DNA from: Butyrivibrio sp. AC2005
GTDB taxonomy: Bacteria; Bacillota; Clostridia; Lachnospirales; Lachnospiraceae
NCBI RefSeq assembly: GCF_000424145.1
Contig: NZ_AUJI01000013.1
Coordinates: 1-64,000 of the forward strand
Length of the DNA stretch: 64,000 bases
Direction of reading: 5' to 3'
This document shows, one piece after another, positions 56,355-64,000 of this stretch. Every line of letters starts with the position of its first letter. Position 1 is the first letter of the stretch. A model generated the notes under the pieces. It saw only the letters and a program-made list of their open reading frames with translations, was not told where the DNA came from and did not search any database. A program made the position numbers and the translations under genes.

Positions 56355-58859
56355 ATGACAAAACAGTCAGCACTTCAAAAAATACGCATAGTATTTATAT
56401 TGCTCAGCGTCTTGTGTCTACTGATTGCCGTTGTATTTCTCAGGCAGTTTGTTACCACAGATGATGGTTCCTCGATGAATGGATCTGTTTACAAGGGAGA
56501 GGTTCAGCATCGGGTTCTGTTTCTTGCGTCTTATAATTCCCAGTATTATACATTTGAGCCTCAGATAGAGGGGCTAAAAGAAAGCTTTGAACCCAACGGC
56601 ATTGAATTTGACGTTATGTTTATGGATGCAAAAAAGCATGGATCGACAAAGGATACAGAGACCTTCCATGATTATTTTATACAGCGTGTAAATTTGAAGA
56701 ATGATTATGATGGCATTTTGCTTGCGGATGATGAGGCAGTAAAATTCGCAATGAAATATAAAAAGGAATTGTTCTCGGATTTACCGATAGTATTTTTCGG
56801 TGTAAATAATATGACGCTTGCACAAATGGCTGTTGAGCGCTATGGAATGTATGGATATTACGAAAATGACTATCTTGTTGATACCATAGAGCTTGCAATG
56901 AAGCTTATGCCGGAAAGGAAAAAGTATTATGGCATTCATGATAGCTCGCCTGCAGGCTTGGCTGATATGGTTCTTTACAATCGGGTAAAGAACGCATCTA
57001 CGGGCTATGAGTTTAATGAAATCAATGTGGCTACAATACCTTTTGAAAGCCTTGAAGATGAACTTAAGGCAATCCCTAAGGATGCTGTCCTCATTTATAT
57101 GACCTGCTTTAAGGACTCGGATAAAATCGTTCATTCTACGAACGAAATGACCAATATTATTGTAAATAATACGAGTGTGCCGGTTTTGAGAAATTATGCA
57201 AGTGGAACCATAGACGGTGTTCTTGGAAGCATAGCTATGGATTTTTCTTATCAGTGTAAATCAGCCGGACATGATATGGTGAATCTTCTTAATGGCAAAT
57301 CCATTGGCCACGAAAAGCTTATTGTTGATTCACCCTATAATACTGAGTTTGACTATGCGCTTTTAAAAAAATTTGGAATAGATGAATCAAAATTGCCTGA
57401 TGATGCTGTGATATTTAACAAACCACTAACTTTCTTTGACATGTATGGCAATATTTTCCCGACAATGGGAATGATCTTTTTATCAATGGTATTCCTCATT
57501 TTGGCTATATATGTGACGGTTCTTTTAGGTAAGGCAGCCAATCAGGAACTCATGAATTCCAAAAATGAGCTGGAAAAATCTCAGGAAAAATTGAAATATC
57601 AGGCAGAGCATGATGACTTCCTTGATATCCTTAACAGGCGTAGTGCCGTAAATTATCTGCGCGAAAATCTGACAATAAAGCATGTTTATTCAATGCTTAT
57701 GATTGATATAGATAACTTTAAGGATGTAAATGAAACCTATGGGCATCAGCTTGCTGATGAAATATTAAAGTATCTGTCTCTTACTCTTGAACAGATATCT
57801 TCCCAAAGAGACTGGATGATTTCAAGATATGGCGGAGATGAATTCCTTATAATGGTTCCAAAGGAGCAGCTGGATGAGGACTCAGAAACCATAAATGAGA
57901 TACTTGAACTTTTCAGAACGCCGATACCGGTTGGGGATGAGACAATTATTTTATCCTGCAGTATAGGTATATCCGTATCTGATGGAGCGACCCTTCCGGA
58001 TCAGCACATTATCAATGCTGAAATAGCGATGTACGAAGCTAAGCAGCGAGGACGCAATAAGGCCTTTAAGTATTCTGATGAGATTAAAAAGAAGGTACGA
58101 GAGGAAAACAAGATCAAGGCAAAGATACTTGAGGCTTTTGACAACGATGGATTTTTCATGCTTTATCAGCCACAGGTGGATGTACAGACGAAGGCAGTTA
58201 CCGGATTTGAGGCTTTGGTAAGAATGAAGGCAGAGGGGCTTTACCCCAACATGTTCATTCCGATTATAGAATCCAGTGGATGGATTGGAAGGCTCGGAAG
58301 AGTTACGACGGAGCTTGTTATCAAGCAGCTTGCAGAGTGGCGTGATCAGGGGTATGAGCTTAAGCCGGTTTCCATAAACTATTCCAGTAATCAGCTTGGA
58401 GATACGGGATATGTAGACTTTATAAAAGAGCTGCTTTCGCGTTATAATATTTCAGGAGAGTATGTTGAGATTGAGATTACCGAAGGTCTGTTTCTTGAGA
58501 GGACAGAGCAGGCGGAAAGGTTGTTTGCTCAGTTTAAGGAACTTGGTATAAAGCTTCTTATGGATGATTTCGGAACAGGCTATTCATCTCTGGGCTATCT
58601 TACATATATACCTGTTGATTTTGTAAAGGTCGATAAATCCTTTGTTGATTCCTATCTTGTTGATGGCAAGGAAGCTTTCATGCAGGATGTTATCCGGCTT
58701 GTACATGATATAGATAAGCAGGTTATAATTGAAGGTGTTGAGGAAAAATGGCAATTTGAAAAGCTTAAGACTTACGGAGCTGATAAGATTCAGGGGTATT
58801 ATTTCAGCAAGCCCGTTAAGCCTGAAGAAGCAATTGTATTTGATACAGGTGATAAATAA
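56355..58859 (+). CDS. Membrane sensor with diguanylate cyclase (GGDEF) and EAL domains
   Basis: The 834-residue protein has an N-terminal membrane helix (about 9-29), an extracytoplasmic region resembling ABC substrate-binding domains (about 50-345), a second helix (about 372-392) and a coiled-coil linker. The GGDEF domain holds the intact site YGGDEF (about 492-497). The EAL domain follows, with FEALVRM (about 617), NYSSNQ, EITEG, DDFGTGYSS, KVDKSF and EGVE, all the metal and catalytic residues. Both activities could be real: making or breaking c-di-GMP according to an external ligand. TATAAT at 56334-56339 lies near the ATG. The next gene starts 17 bp downstream. Confidence 0.92.
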   Translation: MTKQSALQKIRIVFILLSVLCLLIAVVFLRQFVTTDDGSSMNGSVYKGEVQHRVLFLASYNSQYYTFEPQIEGLKESFEPNGIEFDVMFMDAKKHGSTKDTETFHDYFIQRVNLKNDYDGILLADDEAVKFAMKYKKELFSDLPIVFFGVNNMTLAQMAVERYGMYGYYENDYLVDTIELAMKLMPERKKYYGIHDSSPAGLADMVLYNRVKNASTGYEFNEINVATIPFESLEDELKAIPKDAVLIYMTCFKDSDKIVHSTNEMTNIIVNNTSVPVLRNYASGTIDGVLGSIAMDFSYQCKSAGHDMVNLLNGKSIGHEKLIVDSPYNTEFDYALLKKFGIDESKLPDDAVIFNKPLTFFDMYGNIFPTMGMIFLSMVFLILAIYVTVLLGKAANQELMNSKNELEKSQEKLKYQAEHDDFLDILNRRSAVNYLRENLTIKHVYSMLMIDIDNFKDVNETYGHQLADEILKYLSLTLEQISSQRDWMISRYGGDEFLIMVPKEQLDEDSETINEILELFRTPIPVGDETIILSCSIGISVSDGATLPDQHIINAEIAMYEAKQRGRNKAFKYSDEIKKKVREENKIKAKILEAFDNDGFFMLYQPQVDVQTKAVTGFEALVRMKAEGLYPNMFIPIIESSGWIGRLGRVTTELVIKQLAEWRDQGYELKPVSINYSSNQLGDTGYVDFIKELLSRYNISGEYVEIEITEGLFLERTEQAERLFAQFKELGIKLLMDDFGTGYSSLGYLTYIPVDFVKVDKSFVDSYLVDGKEAFMQDVIRLVHDIDKQVIIEGVEEKWQFEKLKTYGADKIQGYYFSKPVKPEEAIVFDTGDK

Positions 58860-58876
58860 GTTTAGGGGAAAAGGTT

Positions 58877-60088
58877 GTGGAAAAAAGTAATAACTTTGAA
58901 GAGTTCAGGAAGAAACTTTTCAGAATAATATCTGTAGGATATTTGGGGGATATTCCAAGCATAGCTTATGATGTAATAGGAACGGTGGCACTGGTGCTTA
59001 ATCTGGTGGCAGCGTTCCTTTCTACGTTTTCGGACTTAAACGCCTCCTACGGTTTCATTTTTAGCGAGATTGAAAAATGGACTGTACTGTTTTTTGCTAT
59101 TGATTATATTTTGAGAGCCTTTTGTGCTAAAAATCTGTTTCCGTATAAAAGTGAAGCAGGAGCGCTTGTGGCATTTGTTTTTTCATTTGCCGGAATTATA
59201 GATCTTTTGAGCTTTCTGCCATATTATCTGCCGGTATTTTTCCCTGCTGGTGCAGCTGCATTTCGAATGTTCAGAGTGGCAAGAATATTCAGACTTTTCA
59301 GAATCAATGCCTATTATGACTCACTCAATGTTATAACCGAGGTTATAAAAAGTAAGGCACAGCAGCTTCTTTCATCGATGTTTATCATTTCTGTAATGAT
59401 GCTTGCTTCAAGCCTTTGTATGTATTCGCTTGAACATGATGCGCAGCCTGAGGTATTTGCAAATGCTTTTTCGGGAATATGGTGGGCAGCATCCACACTT
59501 CTGACTGTGGGCTACGGAGATATTTATCCTGTAACTTTTTTGGGAAAAGTGTTCGGAATACTGCTTGCATTTCTTGGAGTCGGTATGGTTGCCATCCCTA
59601 CCGGTATTATTTCCGCAGGTTTCGTGGAACAATATACGAAATTAAAGCATATGGGAGATTACGCGAAGTCTATAGATATGCACTTTATAAAGGTGCAACT
59701 TGGTGCTAAGGATAAATGGGTGGATAAAAAGCTAAGAGATATCGACCTGCCTCATGACGCTCTTATAGCAATGATTCAGAGACGTGGCAATGCCATTATT
59801 CCCAATGGGAATTTGACTCTTGAAACAGGAGATAAGGTAATAATTGGAGCTCAGGCTATTAAAAACGATACGCCCATGAATTTGAAAGAAGTCACTTTAG
59901 GGAACACTCATCCGTGGGTAGATAAATTCATAAAGGATCTTGATTTTCCGAGACAGACACAGCTCTTATCAATTAAGAGAGGAGCAAAAACAATTATTCC
60001 CAAGGGTGGGGTGAAGCTTAAGGAAGGCGATACCATAATAGTTATTTCAAAGGTGCACCTGCCTGAGGAGGATGAAGTTACAGTATAA
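58877..60088 (+). CDS. Voltage-gated-type K+ channel with tandem RCK_C domains
   Basis: The start is GTG at 58877, after AGGGGAAAAGG. The 403-residue protein has six membrane helices. S4 has regularly spaced arginines (FRMFRVARIFRLFRI), and the pore loop WWAASTLLTVGYGDIYP holds the K+ filter TVGYGD. Two homologous RCK_C/TrkA_C domains follow (about 270-325 and 340-398: WVDKKLRDIDLPHD and WVDKFIKDLDFPRQ). There is no NAD-binding RCK_N domain. RCK_C domains can bind c-di-AMP or other ligands. The 17-bp gap to the GGDEF-EAL gene suggests one transcript. Confidence 0.9.
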   Translation: MEKSNNFEEFRKKLFRIISVGYLGDIPSIAYDVIGTVALVLNLVAAFLSTFSDLNASYGFIFSEIEKWTVLFFAIDYILRAFCAKNLFPYKSEAGALVAFVFSFAGIIDLLSFLPYYLPVFFPAGAAAFRMFRVARIFRLFRINAYYDSLNVITEVIKSKAQQLLSSMFIISVMMLASSLCMYSLEHDAQPEVFANAFSGIWWAASTLLTVGYGDIYPVTFLGKVFGILLAFLGVGMVAIPTGIISAGFVEQYTKLKHMGDYAKSIDMHFIKVQLGAKDKWVDKKLRDIDLPHDALIAMIQRRGNAIIPNGNLTLETGDKVIIGAQAIKNDTPMNLKEVTLGNTHPWVDKFIKDLDFPRQTQLLSIKRGAKTIIPKGGVKLKEGDTIIVISKVHLPEEDEVTV

Positions 60089-60111
60089 GACATGTGTTTT
60101 TTTACAAAAAA

Positions 60112-60210
60112 GCCTTCCCCCTAAGGGGCGCACGACGTCCAGGGGACGTCGGCTTTGCGCGGACCGAAGCGGAGCGAAGACAGGTGTCAGCGAAGCTGAC
60201 GGATGAGGGG
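60112..60210 (-). repeat. Short copy of the MITE-like intergenic repeat
   Basis: In reverse, this 99-bp block parallels the first 100 bp of the 47321 repeat: it opens with CCCCTCATCC, has two stems (GTCAGC/GCTGAC and GACGTCC/GGACGTC) and ends with GGGGGAAGGC. The stems differ in sequence from the first copy but still pair. It may also act as a two-way terminator between the channel and the activase gene. Confidence 0.85.
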
Positions 60211-60215
60211 AATTT

Positions 60216-60905
60216 CTACAAGCCCCTTATTTCAGCTTTAGGAACATATTTCTGAACCGTTTTCAGGTACAGCATCATATCACTTTCCGTAGGAGCTGTA
60301 AGCCTCTTATCAGGCACAGTATCTCTTACAGTAAACTGCTGTAAATAATATGCAGCAGCACCCTCAATCCATTTGCCAATTTCTTCAAAATCCGAAGCTT
60401 CATGATATTCATGTACAACCGTAGTCCGGAATTCATAGGGAACACCTGAATTCATAATGAGACTAATACTTTTTGAAATATTATCTAAATTTATATTATT
60501 CAGCCCTATTGTCATAGAATACTTTGCCGGAGAATTCTTGATATCCATCGCGATATAATCTATAGCCTTGTCAGCTAATAGAGTTTCTACAACCTCCGGG
60601 TGATTTCCGTTTGTATCAAGCTTTACAAGGAACCCCATGTCCCTGATTTTTGATATGAGAGTTGGAAGATCAGAATATATACAGGGCTCTCCGCCTGTTA
60701 TTACGACTCCGTCAAGGAGTCCTTTTCTTTTTTGGAGAAATGAAAAAAGCTCCGTATCATCCATGATGGGAGCCATGCTTCCGTCTACAATTTCAAAATT
60801 ATGACAAAACGGACATTTAAAATCGCAACCGCCTAAAAAGACGGTTGCTGCTATTTTTGACGGATAGTCCAATAATGTCATTTTCTGTAATCCATGAATT
60901 TTCAT
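60216..60905 (-). CDS. Radical-SAM activase, anaerobic ribonucleotide reductase activating type
   Basis: The 229-residue protein starts MKIHGLQKMTLLDYPSKIAAT and carries GGCDFKCPFCHN, the CxxxCxxC motif that binds the 4Fe-4S cluster and SAM, and the VVITGGEPCIY motif. Such stand-alone enzymes are annotated as NrdG-like activases, which make a glycyl radical in a partner enzyme; no nrdD or glycyl-radical enzyme is in the window. It overlaps the ECF S-component gene by 4 bp, so the pair is one transcript. The target may be another glycyl-radical enzyme. Confidence 0.85.
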   Translation of the reverse strand: MKIHGLQKMTLLDYPSKIAATVFLGGCDFKCPFCHNFEIVDGSMAPIMDDTELFSFLQKRKGLLDGVVITGGEPCIYSDLPTLISKIRDMGFLVKLDTNGNHPEVVETLLADKAIDYIAMDIKNSPAKYSMTIGLNNINLDNISKSISLIMNSGVPYEFRTTVVHEYHEASDFEEIGKWIEGAAAYYLQQFTVRDTVPDKRLTAPTESDMMLYLKTVQKYVPKAEIRGL

Positions 60906-61507
60906 GATGCCTGCTTAATTTCGTTCTTTGTTATGCTCGGAAAAAGATTTGCTTTAAATAATGCCGGGCGAAGTGCATTGTACATTACTACTGCAAGAAG
61001 TGAATTGATCACTGCATTTATTATTGTAGCATAGGTGGTAACAGCTACAAGAGCACCAATGGCTGCTTCAGCCTTTTCAGCATTTGGTGTGAGAATAGTG
61101 TACCAGACATACTTAAGAGCAGGCTCGAATATGCAGTTAAAACCAAGTCCCACAATGGCAGCTATTATAGACCATTTAAGTATGTAGGTCTTTTTATGAT
61201 CCTCAGAAATTCTGGCTAGCTTGTGAGCTACAAGTCCGACAATAAGTCCGATAACAAGTTTGCAGATAAAGGTTCTGGGAGCGGAGGCAGCATAACCGGA
61301 GATGATATCCGCAAGAGATAATCCAATTGCTCCGGCAAGTCCGCCGTACAATCCGCCTAATAATAAAGCACCGAGTACCACAAAGGCATTGCCAAGATGA
61401 ACTTTGGTTCCAGAAGCGTTTATTGCAGGAAATACAGCATAGCCAACATAGCAAAGAGCTGCCATGAGACCTGCGTATGAAATTTTAGTAATCTGATTGT
61501 TTTTCAT
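60902..61507 (-). CDS. ECF transporter S component
   Basis: The ATG at 61507 follows GGAGGACATA; a longer ATG at 61519 lies inside that ribosome site. The 201-residue protein has six membrane helices and the S-component pattern HLGNAFVVLGALLLGGLYGGLAGAIGLSLADI. S components bind a vitamin or cofactor and join a shared energising module (EcfA-A'-T), not present here. Its position opposite a MocR-like regulator points to a B6-type vitamin, but this is inference. The second gene in the unit is the radical-SAM activase. Confidence 0.85.
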   Translation of the reverse strand: MKNNQITKISYAGLMAALCYVGYAVFPAINASGTKVHLGNAFVVLGALLLGGLYGGLAGAIGLSLADIISGYAASAPRTFICKLVIGLIVGLVAHKLARISEDHKKTYILKWSIIAAIVGLGFNCIFEPALKYVWYTILTPNAEKAEAAIGALVAVTTYATIINAVINSLLAVVMYNALRPALFKANLFPSITKNEIKQAS

Positions 61508-61542
61508 TATGTCCTCCATCGTTCGTTAACTTTTTTATTATT

Positions 61543-61576
61543 TTTCGTTTGACGAAATCATTTAACATAATATATC
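61543..61576 (+). promoter_or_regulatory. Palindromic operator over the MocR-gene promoter
   Basis: TTTCGTTTGACGAAA (61543-61557) is a 6-bp inverted repeat with a 3-bp spacer. TTGACG (61549-61554) in it and TATATC (61571-61576), 16 bp on, could be the promoter of the MocR-like gene. A regulator bound here could control both divergent units. Confidence 0.45.
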
Positions 61577-61644
61577 ATCAAACTGGTAGTATTAAAAATA
61601 TCAGATTTGGATTTTTTTATATAATCAGAATAGGATTGAAGACT

Positions 61645-62784
61645 ATGGAAAAGACCAAAAGGTATCTGAAAGTATACGAACAGGTAAGGGAAGATATTAT
61701 TAAAGGAAGATATTCCGTGGGCACGAAGCTTCCGTCAAAGCGCGTAATGGCCGAAGCTATGGGAGTCAGTGTGATAACAATAGAGCATGCTTATGAGCTT
61801 TTAACTGAAGAGGGATATATCAGTCCAAAGGAAAAAAGCGGTTATTTTGTAAGCTTTGATGATAAGGAAATATATACCGGAGCAGGTAGTAAGAATAAGA
61901 CTACTGTAGCTGAGGATAACAGCAATTTAATTAAAGAAAAGGCTGCTTCTTCAGATCAGTTTTCCATGAGCACACTCCGTGTACCGAAGTTTTCATATTC
62001 TATATATGCAAAAACAGTGAGAAGAGTACTTAGTGAATACGGCTCCTTTGTTATGAATAAGTCTCCAAAGAATGGCACAGAAGAACTTAGAAGAGCCATA
62101 GCTGCATACCTTAGCAGGTCCAGGCGGCTACTGGTTTCACCGGATCAGATCATAGTGGGGGCGGGAGCAGAATACCTATACCTACTGATAGTGCAGACCT
62201 TTGGCAGAGATATAGTTTACGGAGTTGAGAGCCCGTCCTATCAGAAGATTGCGAAGGTCTATACAGCCGGCGGAGCAGACATACATATGCTTAAGCTTGG
62301 AAACGATGGCATTGAAAGTGAAGAGCTTTGGAATGCTGATGTTAAGGTTTTGCATATAACACCCTATAGGAGTTTTCCCAGTGGTGTAACTGCTTCTGCT
62401 GCAAAAAAGAGAGAATACCTTAAGTGGAGCAGGAATAAAGATGGTTTTATTGTTGAGGATGATTTTGAATCTGAGTTTACACCCAGCAGAAAGCCTGAGG
62501 AAACCATATTTTCACTGGATGAAGAGGGGAGAGTTATATATGTAAATACCTTTACAAGGACTATTGGCAGTTATGTAAGAGCTGCATACATGGTTCTTCC
62601 GAAGAGTTTGCTTCCTCTTTTTGCCGAAAAAACAGGGTTTTATGAATGTCCGGTGCCGACTCTTGATCAGCTTGTTATCGCTGCCTTACTTAATAGTGGA
62701 GATTTTGAGCGGCATATAAACAAAGTCAGGAGACAAAATAGGAAAAAGGATATTGAAAACAACCCGCAAGATGATATTATATAG
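61645..62784 (+). CDS. Short MocR-like regulator with altered PLP site
   Basis: The frame is open from 61549, but the ATG at 61645 begins the usual GntR start (MEKTKRYLKVYEQVRE), giving 379 residues. The winged-helix domain lies at about 1-75. An aminotransferase-like domain follows, with GAGAEYLYLLIVQ, VESPSYQK and VEDDFESEF. At the Schiff-base position, normally FSKTL, it has FTRTI (about 302-306), so the lysine that holds PLP is arginine. It ends about 80 residues short of typical MocR proteins (about 460). It may sense another ligand, or be decaying. It is divergent from the ECF S component. Confidence 0.85.
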   Translation: MEKTKRYLKVYEQVREDIIKGRYSVGTKLPSKRVMAEAMGVSVITIEHAYELLTEEGYISPKEKSGYFVSFDDKEIYTGAGSKNKTTVAEDNSNLIKEKAASSDQFSMSTLRVPKFSYSIYAKTVRRVLSEYGSFVMNKSPKNGTEELRRAIAAYLSRSRRLLVSPDQIIVGAGAEYLYLLIVQTFGRDIVYGVESPSYQKIAKVYTAGGADIHMLKLGNDGIESEELWNADVKVLHITPYRSFPSGVTASAAKKREYLKWSRNKDGFIVEDDFESEFTPSRKPEETIFSLDEEGRVIYVNTFTRTIGSYVRAAYMVLPKSLLPLFAEKTGFYECPVPTLDQLVIAALLNSGDFERHINKVRRQNRKKDIENNPQDDII

Positions 62785-62828
62785 AAGAAAATAATGAGAA
62801 TATTTCTCAATAAATAATGAGGCTAATA

Positions 62829-64000
62829 ATGAATTTAAAAGAATTGTCGCTCGGACATTCCGCAGTAATAACCAAGGTAGGAGGAGAAGGGGCTTTAAGG
62901 CAGCACTTCCTTGATATGGGTGTTATTCCCGGTGCAGAGATAACGGTTGTAAAATATGCACCCCTTGGTGATCCTATTGAGCTCCAGATACATGGTTATG
63001 AACTCACACTTAGATTATCTGAGGCTGAAAAAATCGAAGTAACTGAGATAAACGAAAGAAAAAATAAGCACGAAAGAATTACTCAGATAGATAGCTCCGA
63101 ACATCCGGGACTGGGTGAGGATGGAAGATATCATAATGACTTTGAGGGAGAAAAGCTTCCTGCCGGAACACTTCTTACCTTTGCGCTTGTCGGTAATCAG
63201 AACTGTGGAAAAACAACACTTTTCAATAAGCTTACCGGTGCAAATCAGCATGTCGGTAACTTCCCCGGTGTTACTGTAGACAGGAAGGACGGTCCGATAA
63301 TAGGCTATCCCGATACTCTTGTAACAGATCTTCCCGGAATTTATTCCATGTCTCCTTACAGTAGTGAGGAGATTGTTTCAAGAAACTTTGTACTGGAAGA
63401 AAAACCTAAGGCAATTATCAATATTGTTGATGCTATGAATATAGAGAGAAATCTCTATCTCACCATGCAGCTTCTGGAAATGGATATTCCCATGGTAGTG
63501 GCACTGAACATGATGGATGAAGTGCGCGGCAATAATGGTTCGATAGATATTAATAAAATGGAAGCGTTGTTAGGAGTTCCCGTAGTTCCTATTTCCGCTG
63601 CAAAGAATGAAGGTGTTGCAGAGCTTATTCGACATGCGGTTCATATTGCGACCTATCAGGAAAAGCCGGTAAAACAGGACTTTTGTCAAAAGACAGATCA
63701 TGGCGGAGCAATTCACAGAGCAATTCATGCTGTAGAATCCATAATAGAAGATCATGCTGAAAAAGCTGACATACCTATTCGATTTTCAACCACCAAGCTT
63801 ATAGAGGGTGACATCCTGATATTAAAAAAGATGATTCTCGATAAGAACGAAAAGGAAATGATAGAGCATACCATTGTTCAGATGGAGAATGAAAGCGGAA
63901 TGGACAGAAGCTCTGCAATTGCTGATATGCGCTATGACTTTATAGAGAGAGTCTGCGAGCAGACAGTTGTTAAGCCTTCTGAGAGTAAGGAACGTATAAG
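62829..64000 (+). CDS. feoB: FeoA-FeoB fusion ferrous-iron transporter, 3' end beyond window
   Basis: The frame from the ATG at 62829 is open to the window end (390 codons). Residues 1-75 are FeoA-like (SH3-type: RQHFLDMGVIPGAEITVV and IELQIHGYELTLRLSEAE). A charged linker of about 45 residues follows. Then comes the FeoB G-domain: GNQNCGKTTLFNKLTG (G1), NFPGVTVDRK (G2), TDLPGIYS (G3), ALNMMDE (G4) and PISAAKN (G5). The membrane part lies beyond the window. FeoB imports Fe2+; fusion with FeoA is found in some clostridia. It starts 44 bp after the MocR-like gene, perhaps without its own promoter. Confidence 0.92.
   Translation, partial: MNLKELSLGHSAVITKVGGEGALRQHFLDMGVIPGAEITVVKYAPLGDPIELQIHGYELTLRLSEAEKIEVTEINERKNKHERITQIDSSEHPGLGEDGRYHNDFEGEKLPAGTLLTFALVGNQNCGKTTLFNKLTGANQHVGNFPGVTVDRKDGPIIGYPDTLVTDLPGIYSMSPYSSEEIVSRNFVLEEKPKAIINIVDAMNIERNLYLTMQLLEMDIPMVVALNMMDEVRGNNGSIDINKMEALLGVPVVPISAAKNEGVAELIRHAVHIATYQEKPVKQDFCQKTDHGGAIHRAIHAVESIIEDHAEKADIPIRFSTTKLIEGDILILKKMILDKNEKEMIEHTIVQMENESGMDRSSAIADMRYDFIERVCEQTVVKPSESKERI

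Overview
The window looks like chromosome of a low-GC, Gram-positive, anaerobic member of the Lachnospiraceae, most like Butyrivibrio or a close relative. The base is AT-rich coding sequence with AGGAGG-type ribosome binding sites. A PASTA-kinase/phosphatase/RsgA cluster, a CIRCE-controlled small heat-shock gene, a GH2 beta-galactosidase beside a CUT1 sugar ABC transporter, a radical-SAM activase and a fused FeoA-FeoB all fit that group. The genus is inferred from gene content and style only.

About 1-39.6 kb is a large surface-polysaccharide locus. It opens with a divergent secreted-protein gene (cut by the window edge), then a CpsC/Wzz-like chain-length protein, a CpsD-like P-loop protein whose Walker A lysine is replaced by alanine, and a cell-surface protein. 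Next comes an array of glycosyltransferases (eight GT2 domains, two GT4, one GT14, one GT32, a WbqC-like protein). A sugar-modifying block follows: GNAT acyltransferase, DegT aminotransferase, ABC exporter, membrane acyltransferase, acyl carrier protein and AMP-forming ligase. After that come a GtrII-like membrane gene, two polyprenyl glycosylphosphotransferases flanking a GT4 enzyme, another GT2, and a VTC-domain / DUF4956 / CotH-kinase trio. No Wzx-type flippase or clear Wzy polymerase is visible; the ABC exporter could fill the flipping role.

Two insertions break this locus. An IS110-family element (about 11,010-13,079) splits a GT14-GT2 fusion gene; removing it restores the frame exactly. 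An IS21-family element (about 23,227-29,368, 5-bp TGCAA duplication) splits the GtrII-like gene. A three-recombinase RIT element (about 24,061-27,156) is in turn inserted in that element's istB (5-bp AACTC repeat). All three host frames are restored by conceptual excision, so the nesting order is GtrII gene < IS21 < RIT. The IS110 element has a long, highly structured 3' non-coding region, a bridge-RNA candidate. The IS21 copy carries a third, unrecognised gene coupled to istB.

About 39.6-47.2 kb is a sugar-utilisation unit: AraC regulator, solute-binding lipoprotein, two permeases, beta-galactosidase. A 296-bp MITE-like repeat (47,321-47,616) with three 58-bp tandem units follows, and a shorter relative lies in reverse at 60,112-60,210. 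Downstream are a 937-residue FAD/Fe-S oxidoreductase, the prpC-prkC-rsgA signalling cluster, a possible small RNA, a LysR regulator, CIRCE-hsp20, a membrane GGDEF-EAL protein coupled to a voltage-gated-type K+ channel with tandem RCK_C domains, a radical-SAM activase with an ECF S component, a divergent short MocR-like regulator lacking the PLP lysine, and the 5' part of a feoA-feoB fusion running off the window.
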